A DNA stretch of 64,000 bases from Tenggerimyces sp963762635 (GTDB lineage Bacteria; Actinomycetota; Actinomycetes; Propionibacteriales; Actinopolymorphaceae). Location of the stretch: positions 186,001-250,000 of the forward strand of contig CAVXLQ010000023.1 in NCBI GenBank assembly GCA_963762635.1, read 5' to 3'. The notes under the pieces were generated by a model. It had not been told where the DNA came from and made no database searches. It saw only the letters and a list, made by a program, of their open reading frames with translations. Within the stretch, counting starts at the first letter, position 1; each line of letters opens with the position of its first letter. The position numbers and the translations under genes are program-made. Below are positions 50,263 through 58,343 of this stretch, piece after piece.

Positions 50263-51075
50263 TCAGGCCGGGATCGGGAGGGCGCGGGTGCGGAGGCGTT
50301 CGCGGGCGAGGTCGGTGGGGCGGATCTCGAAGCCCAGTGGGCCGGCGAGCTCCTGCACCTGTTCGATCGGCAGCGAGCCGTGACGGTCGATCGTCAGCAC
50401 GGGGCGGCCGTCGACGAAGCCGTCGAGTGCGTGGAACGAGAGCAGGGTCACTGAGCCGGGCGTGTGGTGCGGGTACGCCGCCAGCGAGAGGGCCTCGTCG
50501 CGGTGCTCGATCAGCTCGAACTCGCCGACGTGGTGGAGCTCCTCGACGACCTCCGAGGCCCGCCAGGGGACCAGTCCCGAGGAGAGCCGGCTGGCCGCGC
50601 CCACGTAAAGCACGTCCGAGCCCAGCGCGTCGACCGCGTGCGCGAACAGCACGTTCGACGGGCACGCGTAACCCGGCGCGATCACCTGCACGGTCCGCAC
50701 CCCCGCGGACGTCAGCGTCAGATGCGCGGGTACGTGCTCGGCCGCAGGGCCGCGGAATCCGAACGGGCCAAGGGCAAACAGCTCGTCCATCAACGCGCGG
50801 ACAGCGTGCCCGGACACCCCGCTGGGCAGCTGCGACCAGTCGTACATGGTCGGAAGGAGATCGAACGAGGTGGTGATGCTCCCCACCTGCCCGAGAGGAC
50901 GCCCCGTCAGCAGGTTGATCCGCTGCACGGTTTCGACGTCCGGTCGGGACACGATCACGTAGAAGTTCGCGAAGGCAGTGGCGACGATCGCCCCGTCCGC
51001 GAGGTCTTCGGCGACGTCCTCGACGTCGTGTTGGTCGTCGATCAGCAAGCGCTGTCGAACGATTCGATGGTTCAT
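50263..51075 (-). CDS. YrdC/Sua5-like domain protein
   Basis: This is a 270-residue protein. LADGAIVATAFANFYVIVSRPDVETVQRINLLTGRPLGQVGSITT resembles the N-terminal YrdC/Sua5 fold, where relatives have a Lys-Gly-Arg-Pro motif (here Leu-Thr-Gly-Arg-Pro, with the lysine replaced). VQVIAPGYACPSNVLFAHAVDALGSDVLYVGAASRLSSG fits the later nucleotide-binding region. True threonylcarbamoyl-AMP synthases keep the lysine, so this is likely a divergent relative with another role. GGGGAG lies before ATG 51075. Upstream is a divergent-free gap to the MFS gene. Confidence 0.55.
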   Translation of the reverse strand: MNHRIVRQRLLIDDQHDVEDVAEDLADGAIVATAFANFYVIVSRPDVETVQRINLLTGRPLGQVGSITTSFDLLPTMYDWSQLPSGVSGHAVRALMDELFALGPFGFRGPAAEHVPAHLTLTSAGVRTVQVIAPGYACPSNVLFAHAVDALGSDVLYVGAASRLSSGLVPWRASEVVEELHHVGEFELIEHRDEALSLAAYPHHTPGSVTLLSFHALDGFVDGRPVLTIDRHGSLPIEQVQELAGPLGFEIRPTDLARERLRTRALPIPA

Positions 51076-51159
51076 AAGAAGCTCCCCCTGAAGCTCAATC
51101 GGCGCCGGCTGCCCCCCTTGGTGCCCCTCGCCGGGTCGAACACTAGCGCCGTCCGGTTG

Positions 51160-52467
51160 TCACGTCTGGTGTTTTTCGTCCTTGACGTCACCTGACGGCA
51201 CATCGGGCGTTTCGGTTACGTCGAGGTGCCCCCGCACCGCCGCGATCACGACCCACGGAACGCCCAGCAGGCAGCCGATTCCGAGCACGGTCAGCCCGGT
51301 ACGGAGCCCGTACGCCTGACCCAGCAGACCGCCGACCAGGCCACCCACCGGCCCGGGCCCCCACTCGATCAGCCGCATCACCGCACCCACGCGGCCGAGC
51401 AGGTGCGGCGCCACCGACTGCTGCAGCATCGTCTGCCGCACGATGATCAGGTACACGACGCCGAGCCCTAGGATGAACTGCCCGAACGCGATGATCGCGA
51501 TCACCAACCACGTCGGCCCGGCGGCGAACGGGATCAGCAGGTTGCCACCGAGCAGGATCGCGCCGACGACCGACGTCCACGCGGTCCCGAAGCGCCGGCT
51601 GACCGGCCCGACGACCAGCCCCGCCACGACCGGTCCGAGCGACGCGACCATGGCGATCAGCCCGATGGTGGCGGGCGACAGGTGCAGCTCGCGGACGGCG
51701 TACAACACGTACAGCGCGAGCACGCCCCAGTGGAAGAAGTCGGGAACGCCCTTGGCGACCGTCAGAGCCACGACGCCCTTGTGCCGGGCGAACGCGCGGA
51801 ACCCCTCGCGCAACGACGCGCCGATCCGCTCGTTGTGCTCCACCGCCGGCTTGGGATCCGAACGCCGCCCGAACAGCTGCAGCACCGCGGCGACGAGGAA
51901 CGACGCCGCGTCGACGGCCACCGCGATCGGCGCGGTGAGCACCTGCACGAGCACGCCGGCAAGGCCGGGCCCAGCCACCGCCGCGACGGAGTCACTTAGT
52001 GCCACGGCGCCGTTCGCCGCGGTGAGCTGGCGGTTGTCGGTGACGAGCACGGGGACGTACGCCGTGTGTGCCAACGCGTACGCGAGCGCGAGCCCGCCGG
52101 CGGTGAACATCACGACGCACATCTGCGCCAACGTGAGCACGCCGAACGCCGCGGCGAGGGGAATCGTCCCGATCAGTGCGGCCTGTCCGATGTTGCACCA
52201 GAACATCAGCCGCGCGCGCCGCACCCGGTCGACCAGGACACCGAGGAACAAGCCGAGCACCAAGCTCGGAAGCGGCTCCATCGCGGTGAGCAGGCCCATC
52301 TCGGCCGGGCTCGCGGACAGCACGATCACCGCGGTGAGCGGGATCGCGAGCTCGCTGACCTGAGTGCCCATGTTCGAGAGCGCCTGGGCGACCCAGAACA
52401 TGACGAACGGACGGTTGCGCCAGAGTGATTTCGACTTGGCGACTTCGTTCGTTTGTTGATTGGACAC
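51160..52467 (-). CDS. MFS transporter (MefA/enterobactin-exporter-like)
   Basis: This is a 435-residue membrane protein with 12 predicted helices. LWRNRPFVMFWVAQALSNMGTQVSELAIPLTAV and LGLFLGVLVDRVRRARLMFWCNIGQ (motif A) mark the MFS_3/MefA-like group often exporting macrolides or siderophores. FARHKGVVALTVAKGVPDFFHWGVLALYVLY begins the second half. Start: GTG 52467 with GGAAA upstream; TTG 52488 would add seven residues. The same-strand YrdC-like gene follows after 84 bp and may be cotranscribed. Confidence 0.9.
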   Translation of the reverse strand: MSNQQTNEVAKSKSLWRNRPFVMFWVAQALSNMGTQVSELAIPLTAVIVLSASPAEMGLLTAMEPLPSLVLGLFLGVLVDRVRRARLMFWCNIGQAALIGTIPLAAAFGVLTLAQMCVVMFTAGGLALAYALAHTAYVPVLVTDNRQLTAANGAVALSDSVAAVAGPGLAGVLVQVLTAPIAVAVDAASFLVAAVLQLFGRRSDPKPAVEHNERIGASLREGFRAFARHKGVVALTVAKGVPDFFHWGVLALYVLYAVRELHLSPATIGLIAMVASLGPVVAGLVVGPVSRRFGTAWTSVVGAILLGGNLLIPFAAGPTWLVIAIIAFGQFILGLGVVYLIIVRQTMLQQSVAPHLLGRVGAVMRLIEWGPGPVGGLVGGLLGQAYGLRTGLTVLGIGCLLGVPWVVIAAVRGHLDVTETPDVPSGDVKDEKHQT

Positions 52468-52561
52468 GGAGGTTTCCGTTCTCGGCAAGCAGGGGTCCCC
52501 GGCGCCCGAAGGTATCGCACCCGCTGGTCAGTAAGCTCTATTTACCAACCTCGGAGGTCGC

Positions 52562-53845
52562 ATGGCAGAGCCGATGGAGATCGTCGAAGTCGACGCCTGG
52601 GAGGTGCTCGACTCGCGCGGGCGTCCGACCGTTGCCGCGGCCGTACGGGTCGCCGGCGGGGGGTACGGCGAGGCGGCGGTTCCGTCCGGCGCGTCCGTCG
52701 GGAGCCACGAGGCGCACGAGCTGCGCGACGGCGGGACGCGGTACGCCGGGAGAGGCGTGCTCACCGCCGTCGAGAACGTCCGCGGCACGCTCGCCGACGT
52801 CGTGAAGGGCCGCGAAGCCACCGACCAGGCGGCCGTCGACGAAGCGCTGCGGGCAGCCGACGGAACGCCCAACCTCGAACGCCTCGGCGCGAACGCCGTC
52901 CTCGCGGTCTCGCTCGCGACCGCCAAAGCCGCCGCCGACCAGCACCGCGTGCCGCTCTACCGCTACCTGGCCGGCGACCGGCTGACGATCCCCCTGCCCA
53001 TGATCAACATCGTGTCCGGCGGCGCCCACGCCGGTGGCGCCGTCGACATCCAGGACGTGCTCGCCGTCCCGGTCGCGGCCGACTCGTTCGCCGACGCGCT
53101 CGAGACCGTCGTACGGGTCCGCGCCGCGACCGTCGAGGTCGCCGAATCGGACGGCCACCGCGCCCATCTGGTCGCGGACGAAGGCGGCCTCGGCGTCACT
53201 CTGCCGAGCAACCGGGCCGCGATCGAGCTGGTCGTCCGAGGCATCGAGCACGCCGGACTCCAGCCAGGAGACGAGGTCGCCATCGCGATCGACGTCGCCG
53301 CGACACAGTTCTACGAGAACGGAAGGTACGTCCTCGCCGCCGAGAACAGGGAGCTCGACCGAGCCGACTGGGTCGCCGAGCTGGCCCAATGGTCAACTGA
53401 CCTTCCTATCGTCTCGATCGAGGACGCGTGCGCGGACGACGACTGGGACGGCTGGGCGCTCGCGAGCAAGGAGCTGAACGGGATCCAGCTGCTCGGCGAC
53501 GATCTCTTCGTCACCTCGGCCGAGCGCCTGGCTCGCGGAGTTGACGAAGACATTGCCAACGCGATCCTGGTCAAACCCAACCAGAACGGCACCCTGACCG
53601 GAGCGCGCCAAGTCGTACGGCAAGCACACAACGCCAGCTATGCGACCGTGCTCTCAGCAAGATCGGGAGAGACCGAGGACTCCTGGCTCTCCGATCTCGC
53701 GGTGGGCTGGGCAACGGGGCAGATCAAGGTCGGCTCGACAACGCGGTCGGAGCGGACGGCGAAGTGGAACAGGCTGCTGCGGATCGCGCGCGAGGTCGGC
53801 GCCGAGGCCGCGTACGCCGGCGGTGCGGTACTGCGGAGGGGATGA
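52562..53845 (+). CDS. enolase paralog (enolase superfamily, divergent)
   Basis: This is a 427-residue protein with full enolase architecture. Metal ligands (Asp244, Glu287, Asp313), catalytic Glu207 (ADEGG) and Lys338 (LVKPNQNGTLTG) and the His156 loop (SGGAHAGGA) are present. The residue at the normal second catalytic-loop Glu is Asp165 (IQD for QEF), and the SHRSG motif reads SARSG (Ala366), so the substrate-binding His is lost. KVNQIG is KPNQNG. It is probably not the housekeeping enolase. It starts 3 bp before and is cotranscribed with a zinc dehydrogenase, suggesting dehydration of another hydroxy-acid phosphate. GGAGG precedes the ATG. Confidence 0.85.
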   Translation: MAEPMEIVEVDAWEVLDSRGRPTVAAAVRVAGGGYGEAAVPSGASVGSHEAHELRDGGTRYAGRGVLTAVENVRGTLADVVKGREATDQAAVDEALRAADGTPNLERLGANAVLAVSLATAKAAADQHRVPLYRYLAGDRLTIPLPMINIVSGGAHAGGAVDIQDVLAVPVAADSFADALETVVRVRAATVEVAESDGHRAHLVADEGGLGVTLPSNRAAIELVVRGIEHAGLQPGDEVAIAIDVAATQFYENGRYVLAAENRELDRADWVAELAQWSTDLPIVSIEDACADDDWDGWALASKELNGIQLLGDDLFVTSAERLARGVDEDIANAILVKPNQNGTLTGARQVVRQAHNASYATVLSARSGETEDSWLSDLAVGWATGQIKVGSTTRSERTAKWNRLLRIAREVGAEAAYAGGAVLRRG

Positions 53846-53848
53846 CGA

Positions 53849-54880
53849 ATGCGAGCCGTTCGCTTCTACGGACGACGTGACGTCCGCCTGGACCAGGTAG
53901 AAGATCTCGGTAGCCCCAAGCCGGGGTGGGTGCGGCTCAAGGTCGACGCATGCGGGATCTGCGGCACGGACCTCGAGGGGTACGTCAACGGCCCCGAAGA
54001 CCGGGAGTATGCGGGCAGGGGGATCCTGACCCTCGGCCACGAGGGCGCTGGCACTGTCGTCGAGGCGGGCGAGGGTGTGTCGCTCGCGGTCGGCCAGCGG
54101 GTCGCGGTCGAGGGCCATCTGTTCTGCCGCGAGTGCTTCTATTGCCTACGCGGCGACTTCGCGTTGTGCGTCCGGCTCAAGTCGCTGGGCCAGGGAGCCG
54201 ACGGCGGACTGGCCGAGGAGATGCTCGCGCCGGAGTACATGTGCCTGCCGTACGCGGACTCGCTGGAGCCTCACCACGCGGCGCTCGCCGAGCCCACCTC
54301 GGTCGCCGTACGGGCCGTACGCCGCGGCCGGCTGGCGGCCGGCGAGACCGTGGTGGTCGTCGGTGGCGGAACGATTGGCCTTCTCCTGTTGCAGATCGTG
54401 CGCCTCCGCGGCGCTGCCCGCGTCGTGGTGGTCGAGCCGGTCGCGTCCCGCCGCGAGCTGGCGCTGAGGCTCGGCGCGGACCTGGCCGTCGCACCCGACG
54501 ACGCCCAGGCGACGCTGGACGAGCTCACCGGCGGGGTCGGTGCGGACGTCGCGTTCGAGGCAGGTGGCAGTCCAGTGGCGGCGAAGGCCGCGGTCGACCT
54601 CGTCCGCAAGGGCGGCCGGACGGTCCTGCTGGGCGTGACCGGCGGCTCACTCGAGCTCCCGCTGCTGCGGTTTCTCCTTGCCGAGAAGGAAGTCATCGCC
54701 TCGCTGTCGCACACGTACGACGTGGACTTCCCCGAGGCCCTGCGCCTCTTGGAGTCCGGACAGGTCCTCGCGGAACCGTTGATCACCGATCGAATCGGTC
54801 TCGATCAGGTCGTCTCGCACGGCTTCGAGGCGCTGCTCGCAGAGCCGGCTGCCCACCTCAAGGTGCTCGTCGTTCCCTGA
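53849..54880 (+). CDS. zinc-dependent alcohol dehydrogenase (sorbitol/butanediol/threonine dehydrogenase-like)
   Basis: This is a 343-residue MDR enzyme. CGICGTD (Cys ligand of the catalytic zinc) and GHEGAG give the catalytic site; CRECFYCLRGDFALC supplies the four structural zinc cysteines. VVVVGGGTIGLLLLQIVRLRGAARVVVVEP is the NAD-binding fold. The chain resembles polyol and 2,3-butanediol dehydrogenases. It starts 3 bp after the enolase paralog, so the pair likely works in one catabolic route: dehydrogenation of a polyol or hydroxy acid and dehydration of its phosphate. The route is inferred. Confidence 0.92.
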   Translation: MRAVRFYGRRDVRLDQVEDLGSPKPGWVRLKVDACGICGTDLEGYVNGPEDREYAGRGILTLGHEGAGTVVEAGEGVSLAVGQRVAVEGHLFCRECFYCLRGDFALCVRLKSLGQGADGGLAEEMLAPEYMCLPYADSLEPHHAALAEPTSVAVRAVRRGRLAAGETVVVVGGGTIGLLLLQIVRLRGAARVVVVEPVASRRELALRLGADLAVAPDDAQATLDELTGGVGADVAFEAGGSPVAAKAAVDLVRKGGRTVLLGVTGGSLELPLLRFLLAEKEVIASLSHTYDVDFPEALRLLESGQVLAEPLITDRIGLDQVVSHGFEALLAEPAAHLKVLVVP

Positions 54881-54954
54881 TGTAGGTACCCCCGGCCGGG
54901 AGATGGGCAACCGGCACCGATGTTTGCGCACGTCCGCGGCGCTTCCATCGAGAC

Positions 54955-55542
54955 ATGTCCAGTGTCGTGCTCACCGCACCGCCGCGTCCGAACGCGTTGT
55001 TCCTCCGCGTCAGCGCGCTCGGTGCCGTCGTCGCGTACGCGGTCGGCGGCGCGGTGCACTATCTCTACCTCGGTGGCAGCTCCCACCTAGGTCACCTCGG
55101 CCGGCTTCCCGAACCGAGGTTGGAGAACCTCACCCCCGCGGCCAAGGCCGCCCTGGCCAGCCACGCCGGTCTCGTCTCCCACCACGGGGAAAGCGCGGGA
55201 GGTAGCTTCCTCCGCGACGCGACCCTGTCCGTCCCGATCACGCTCGCCGTCATGCTGCTCGCGGTGATGCTCGTACGCAATATCGCCACCCGCAAGGGCA
55301 TCGCCGCCGACAGCATCCCCGCGCGACTCGGCTTCGCCGCCGCGGCCGCCACGCTCGCCGCCCTCGCGAGCATTCCCTTCGCTCTCGTCCAGAACGGGCT
55401 CGACGGCGGGGTCCTCCCCGCCGAGCTCGGTGCCCATCTCGCGGGCGTCGCACTCGCGACCCTCCGCTACACCTTCGCCATCACGCTCGGCGCGACGCTG
55501 CTCTTCGGCGTGCCGTGGAAAGGCTTGGAGACACAGCCATGA
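54955..55542 (+). CDS. membrane protein coupled to multicopper oxidase
   Basis: This is a 195-residue protein with about four helices: ALGAVVAYAVGGAVHYLYL, LSVPITLAVMLLAVMLV, FAAAAATLAALASIPFAL and AHLAGVALATLRYTFAITLGATLLF. Loops carry several His (HLGHLGRL, HAGLVSHHGES), which could bind a metal or haem, but no haem motif is clear. Its stop overlaps the oxidase start (ATGA), so both were made together. The original partner is now truncated, leaving this protein's role uncertain. Confidence 0.7.
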   Translation: MSSVVLTAPPRPNALFLRVSALGAVVAYAVGGAVHYLYLGGSSHLGHLGRLPEPRLENLTPAAKAALASHAGLVSHHGESAGGSFLRDATLSVPITLAVMLLAVMLVRNIATRKGIAADSIPARLGFAAAAATLAALASIPFALVQNGLDGGVLPAELGAHLAGVALATLRYTFAITLGATLLFGVPWKGLETQP

Positions 55543-56718
55543 TCAGTAGACGCAACCTCGTCAAGCTCGGCGGCCTTGCTGGCGCGGCGGCGATCCTGCC
55601 GGCCGAACGCATCGTCAGCGCGCTCGGCGCGAAGCCCGCTCAGGCCTCACCCGCGGTCGAGCTGTTCGCGCAGAAGCTGCGGATCCCGTCGGTGCTCGAG
55701 CGCACGTATCGCAAGTGGGGCGTCGACCACTACGAGGTCTCGATGCGGGAGGGCCTGGCCCAGATCCTGCCGGGCGCCAAGACACCGATCTGGGGCTACA
55801 ACGGGCAGTTCCCCGGCCCGACGTTCAAGGTCGACAGGTACCGCCCGATCAAGGTCAAGCAGACCAACAAGCTGGACAAGGACCTCGCGGTCCACCTGCA
55901 TGGCGGGAACGTTCCGTCCAGCTCGGACGGCCTGCCTGGCGACGAGATCGCGCCCGGTGACTCCCGTACGTACTTCTACCCGAACCTGCAGCAGGCGGCG
56001 ACGCTCTGGTACCACGACCACAAGCACGGCCTGGAGTCGTTCAACAGCTACATGGGCCTGTCCGGCTACTACCTGCTCGACGACGGGACCGAGAAGTGGC
56101 TGGATCTCCCCAGCGGCAAGTACGACGTGCCGCTGCTGATCCAGGACCGCTTCTTCAACAACGACAACACGTTCCGGCTGCCCGTCCCCGGTGAGTTCGC
56201 CGGCGACGTCACGCTGGTGAATGGCACCGCGCACCCGCGCTTCGAGGTCGAGCGGCGCCCGTACGGGTTCCGCGTCCTGAACGGCTCGTCGATGGACGGC
56301 CTCGTCGACCTGAGCCTGGACAACGGAGCCTCGATCCACGTGATCGGCAACGACGGTGGGCTGCTCGAACGGCCCGTGCCCGTTCAGCATCTGCCGGTCG
56401 CGCCGTCGGAGCGGTACGACGTGATCATCGACTTCTCCAAGTACGCGGTGGGCACGAAGATCGTGCTGAAGAACGCGATCAACTTCTTCGGCAACCGCGC
56501 CGAGGTCATGCGCTTCGACGTGACGAAGAAGGCGCAGGGGCACGTGGACCCGATCCCGAAGAAGCTCGTTCACCTGCACCGGTTGGACCCGAAGCGCGCG
56601 AGCAAGCACCGCACGTTCGAGCTGTCGACCAACTTCGAGGCCGGACAGATGCTGATCAACGGGAAGACCTTCGACCCGACCCGCGTCGACGTCAAGCCGA
56701 AGCTCGGCGACCACCCCC
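55539..56718 (+). pseudogene. Tat-exported multicopper oxidase, C-terminal copper domain missing
   Basis: ISRRNLVKLGGLAGAAAILPAERIV is a twin-arginine signal. The two N-terminal cupredoxin domains are normal: GYNGQFPGPTFKV, AVHLHGGNVPSSSDG (first HxH), LWYHDHKHG (second), SGYYLLDDG and GNDGGLLERP. After MLINGKTFDPTRVDVKPKLGD (about residue 392), the family expects a C-terminal domain with HPxHxH and HCHxxxH type 1/trinuclear ligands. Instead the frame enters the adjacent lipase gene in the wrong phase and runs on to 57815 as nonsense. Without type 1 copper ligands the enzyme cannot be active. Start ATG 55539. Confidence 0.82.
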
Positions 56719-56751
56719 GCCCACAAACTCCGCACACTCGTCCTGATCGCC

Positions 56752-57849
56752 ATGGCCGCCATCGCCCTACTCGTAGGCGGATTCAGCGCACAGCCGGCCA
56801 CCGCGTCGAGCGCCCCGCTCGGCAAGCCGGTCAAGGTCGAGCAGCTCCCGACGGCACTCTGGCTGCCCAACACCGCCAAGGCCTACCGGGTCCACTACGT
56901 GTCGACCGGCCAGAACGGCAAGCAGACCGTCGTCTCCGGCGCCGTCTTCATCCCGACAGGCAAGGTCCCCAAGAAGGGCTGGCCCGTCGTCAGCTGGGGA
57001 CACGGAACGGTCGGCATCGCCGACGCCTGCGCGAACTCGACCGCCGGTCGCTCGGCCCGCGACGCCGACTACCTCGGCGCCCTGCTCGGCGCCGGTTACG
57101 CCATCGTCAGCAGCGACTACGAAGGCTTCGGCACGCCAGGCACGCATCTCTACCTCTACGGCAAGTCCGAGGGGTACGGCATCATCGACATGGTCCGCGC
57201 CGCCCGCAAGGTGGACAGCTCGCTGAGCCGCACCTGGCTCGCAGTCGGGCAGTCGCAGGGTGCCCAGGGCGTGCTGTTCGCGGGCGCGATGGAGCACAAG
57301 TACGCACCGGAGCTGGACTTCCGCGGCACGATCGCGACCGCCCCGCCGACCCAGTTCCGGGACACGATCGCCTCCTACACGGTGCTCGCCAAGAGCGCGC
57401 CGGTGATCCCGAACTTCTTCCTCGTGTTCCCGGCGATCGAGGTGGCCCACCCGGGCAAGTTCGAGGCCGACGACTACGTGACGCCCGCCGGCAAGGAGCT
57501 CATGACCAAGGCCGAGAAGTCCGACTGTTACGCGGCGCTCGCCGTCGCGTCGGCGGGCAAGACGAACGGCGAGTACTTCGACGTCTCGCTGGGCGAGTAC
57601 CAGAAGATCGCCGAGCTGTTCATGCCGAACGCCGAGATCCCGATCGTCAAGCACCGCAAGCCGTTGCTCATCGCGCAGGGCACCGTCGACACGGTCGTGT
57701 CGCCAGAGGCCGCCGAGCTGACCGCGGATCGCCTGCGAGCCAAGGGCAACGACGTCACGTTCATGTCCTACCCGGGCGTCGACCACCTCGGTCTCATGCC
57801 CGCCGCGCTCCATGACGTGCTCGCGTTCGCCGACGAACTCGTGCACTGA
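56752..57849 (+). CDS. secreted lipase/esterase-type alpha/beta hydrolase
   Basis: This is a protein of about 365 residues. MAAIALLVGGFSAQPATA is the hydrophobic core of a signal peptide; its basic n-region (AHKLRTLVLI) lies upstream in frame, but no start is visible because the junction with the oxidase has removed it. WPVVSWGHGTVGIADACANS, AVGQSQGAQGVLFAG (nucleophile Ser, GxSxG), IAQGTVDTVVSPEAAEL (Asp) and YPGVDHLGLMP (His) match the secretory lipase family. From ATG 56752 the signal may still function weakly. It hydrolyses esters outside the cell, substrate unknown. Confidence 0.87.
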   Translation: MAAIALLVGGFSAQPATASSAPLGKPVKVEQLPTALWLPNTAKAYRVHYVSTGQNGKQTVVSGAVFIPTGKVPKKGWPVVSWGHGTVGIADACANSTAGRSARDADYLGALLGAGYAIVSSDYEGFGTPGTHLYLYGKSEGYGIIDMVRAARKVDSSLSRTWLAVGQSQGAQGVLFAGAMEHKYAPELDFRGTIATAPPTQFRDTIASYTVLAKSAPVIPNFFLVFPAIEVAHPGKFEADDYVTPAGKELMTKAEKSDCYAALAVASAGKTNGEYFDVSLGEYQKIAELFMPNAEIPIVKHRKPLLIAQGTVDTVVSPEAAELTADRLRAKGNDVTFMSYPGVDHLGLMPAALHDVLAFADELVH

Positions 57850-57876
57850 GAACAAGAATCCACGAAGGATCGGGCC

Positions 57877-58332
57877 TTGAAGCTCCTAGCGGGGATCAAT
57901 CATGTCGCCGTGCTCACGCCGGATCTCGACCGGCTGGTGCGGTTCTACCGACGCGTGTTCGAGGCGCGGGTCGAATGGGACCTGCAGGAGGAGAACGTAC
58001 GGCTCGCGTTGATCAACGTAGGACCGAACGCGATCATCTCCGCCTACGAGCTCGGTTCGGTCGACATGCCCACCACCAGGCCCCGATTCGACCGCGGTCG
58101 CCACGATCACATCGGCTACAACGCCGCCAGTGAAGAGGCGTTCCGCGAGCTCCGCACCAGGCTGCGCGCGATCGGCGCGACCGACGGCGTCGTGACCGAC
58201 GTCGGTCCCGCGCAGCTGTTCTGCTTCACCGACCCGGACGGCTGGGAAGGCGAAGTGCTCTGGATGAAGCCGGGTGTGCCGTGGGAGACGCACAAACGCC
58301 CGGCCCATTGGGAAATCGTCGACCTCGACTGA
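57877..58332 (+). CDS. VOC family protein
   Basis: This is a 151-residue protein: LLAGINHVAVLTPDLDRLVRFYRRVFEA, then HDHIGYNAASEEAFRELRTRLRAIGA and FCFTDPDGWEGEVLWMKPG. His in HVAV, the HDHIGY block and the Glu near the end are in the metal positions of the glyoxalase fold. It starts with TTG 57877 after AAGGAT, 27 bp past the lipase stop, and is followed after 11 bp by the S33 hydrolase gene. The unit from 57.8 to 63.9 kb may be one transcript. Confidence 0.88.
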   Translation: MKLLAGINHVAVLTPDLDRLVRFYRRVFEARVEWDLQEENVRLALINVGPNAIISAYELGSVDMPTTRPRFDRGRHDHIGYNAASEEAFRELRTRLRAIGATDGVVTDVGPAQLFCFTDPDGWEGEVLWMKPGVPWETHKRPAHWEIVDLD

Positions 58333-58343
58333 AGGGAATACTC

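Noticed and set aside
50263..51075. Bona fide threonylcarbamoyl-AMP synthase (tsaC)
   Set aside because: The Lys of the KGRP nucleotide motif is missing and overall similarity is weak; kept only as YrdC-like.
52562..53845. Housekeeping enolase
   Set aside because: The SHRSG His and QEF Glu are replaced and the operon context is catabolic, so it was called a paralog.
55539..57815. A continuous frame that would fuse multicopper oxidase to a further 370 residues
   Set aside because: The second part is the lipase gene read in the wrong phase and is Arg/Pro-rich nonsense. The lipase in its own frame has all catalytic motifs.
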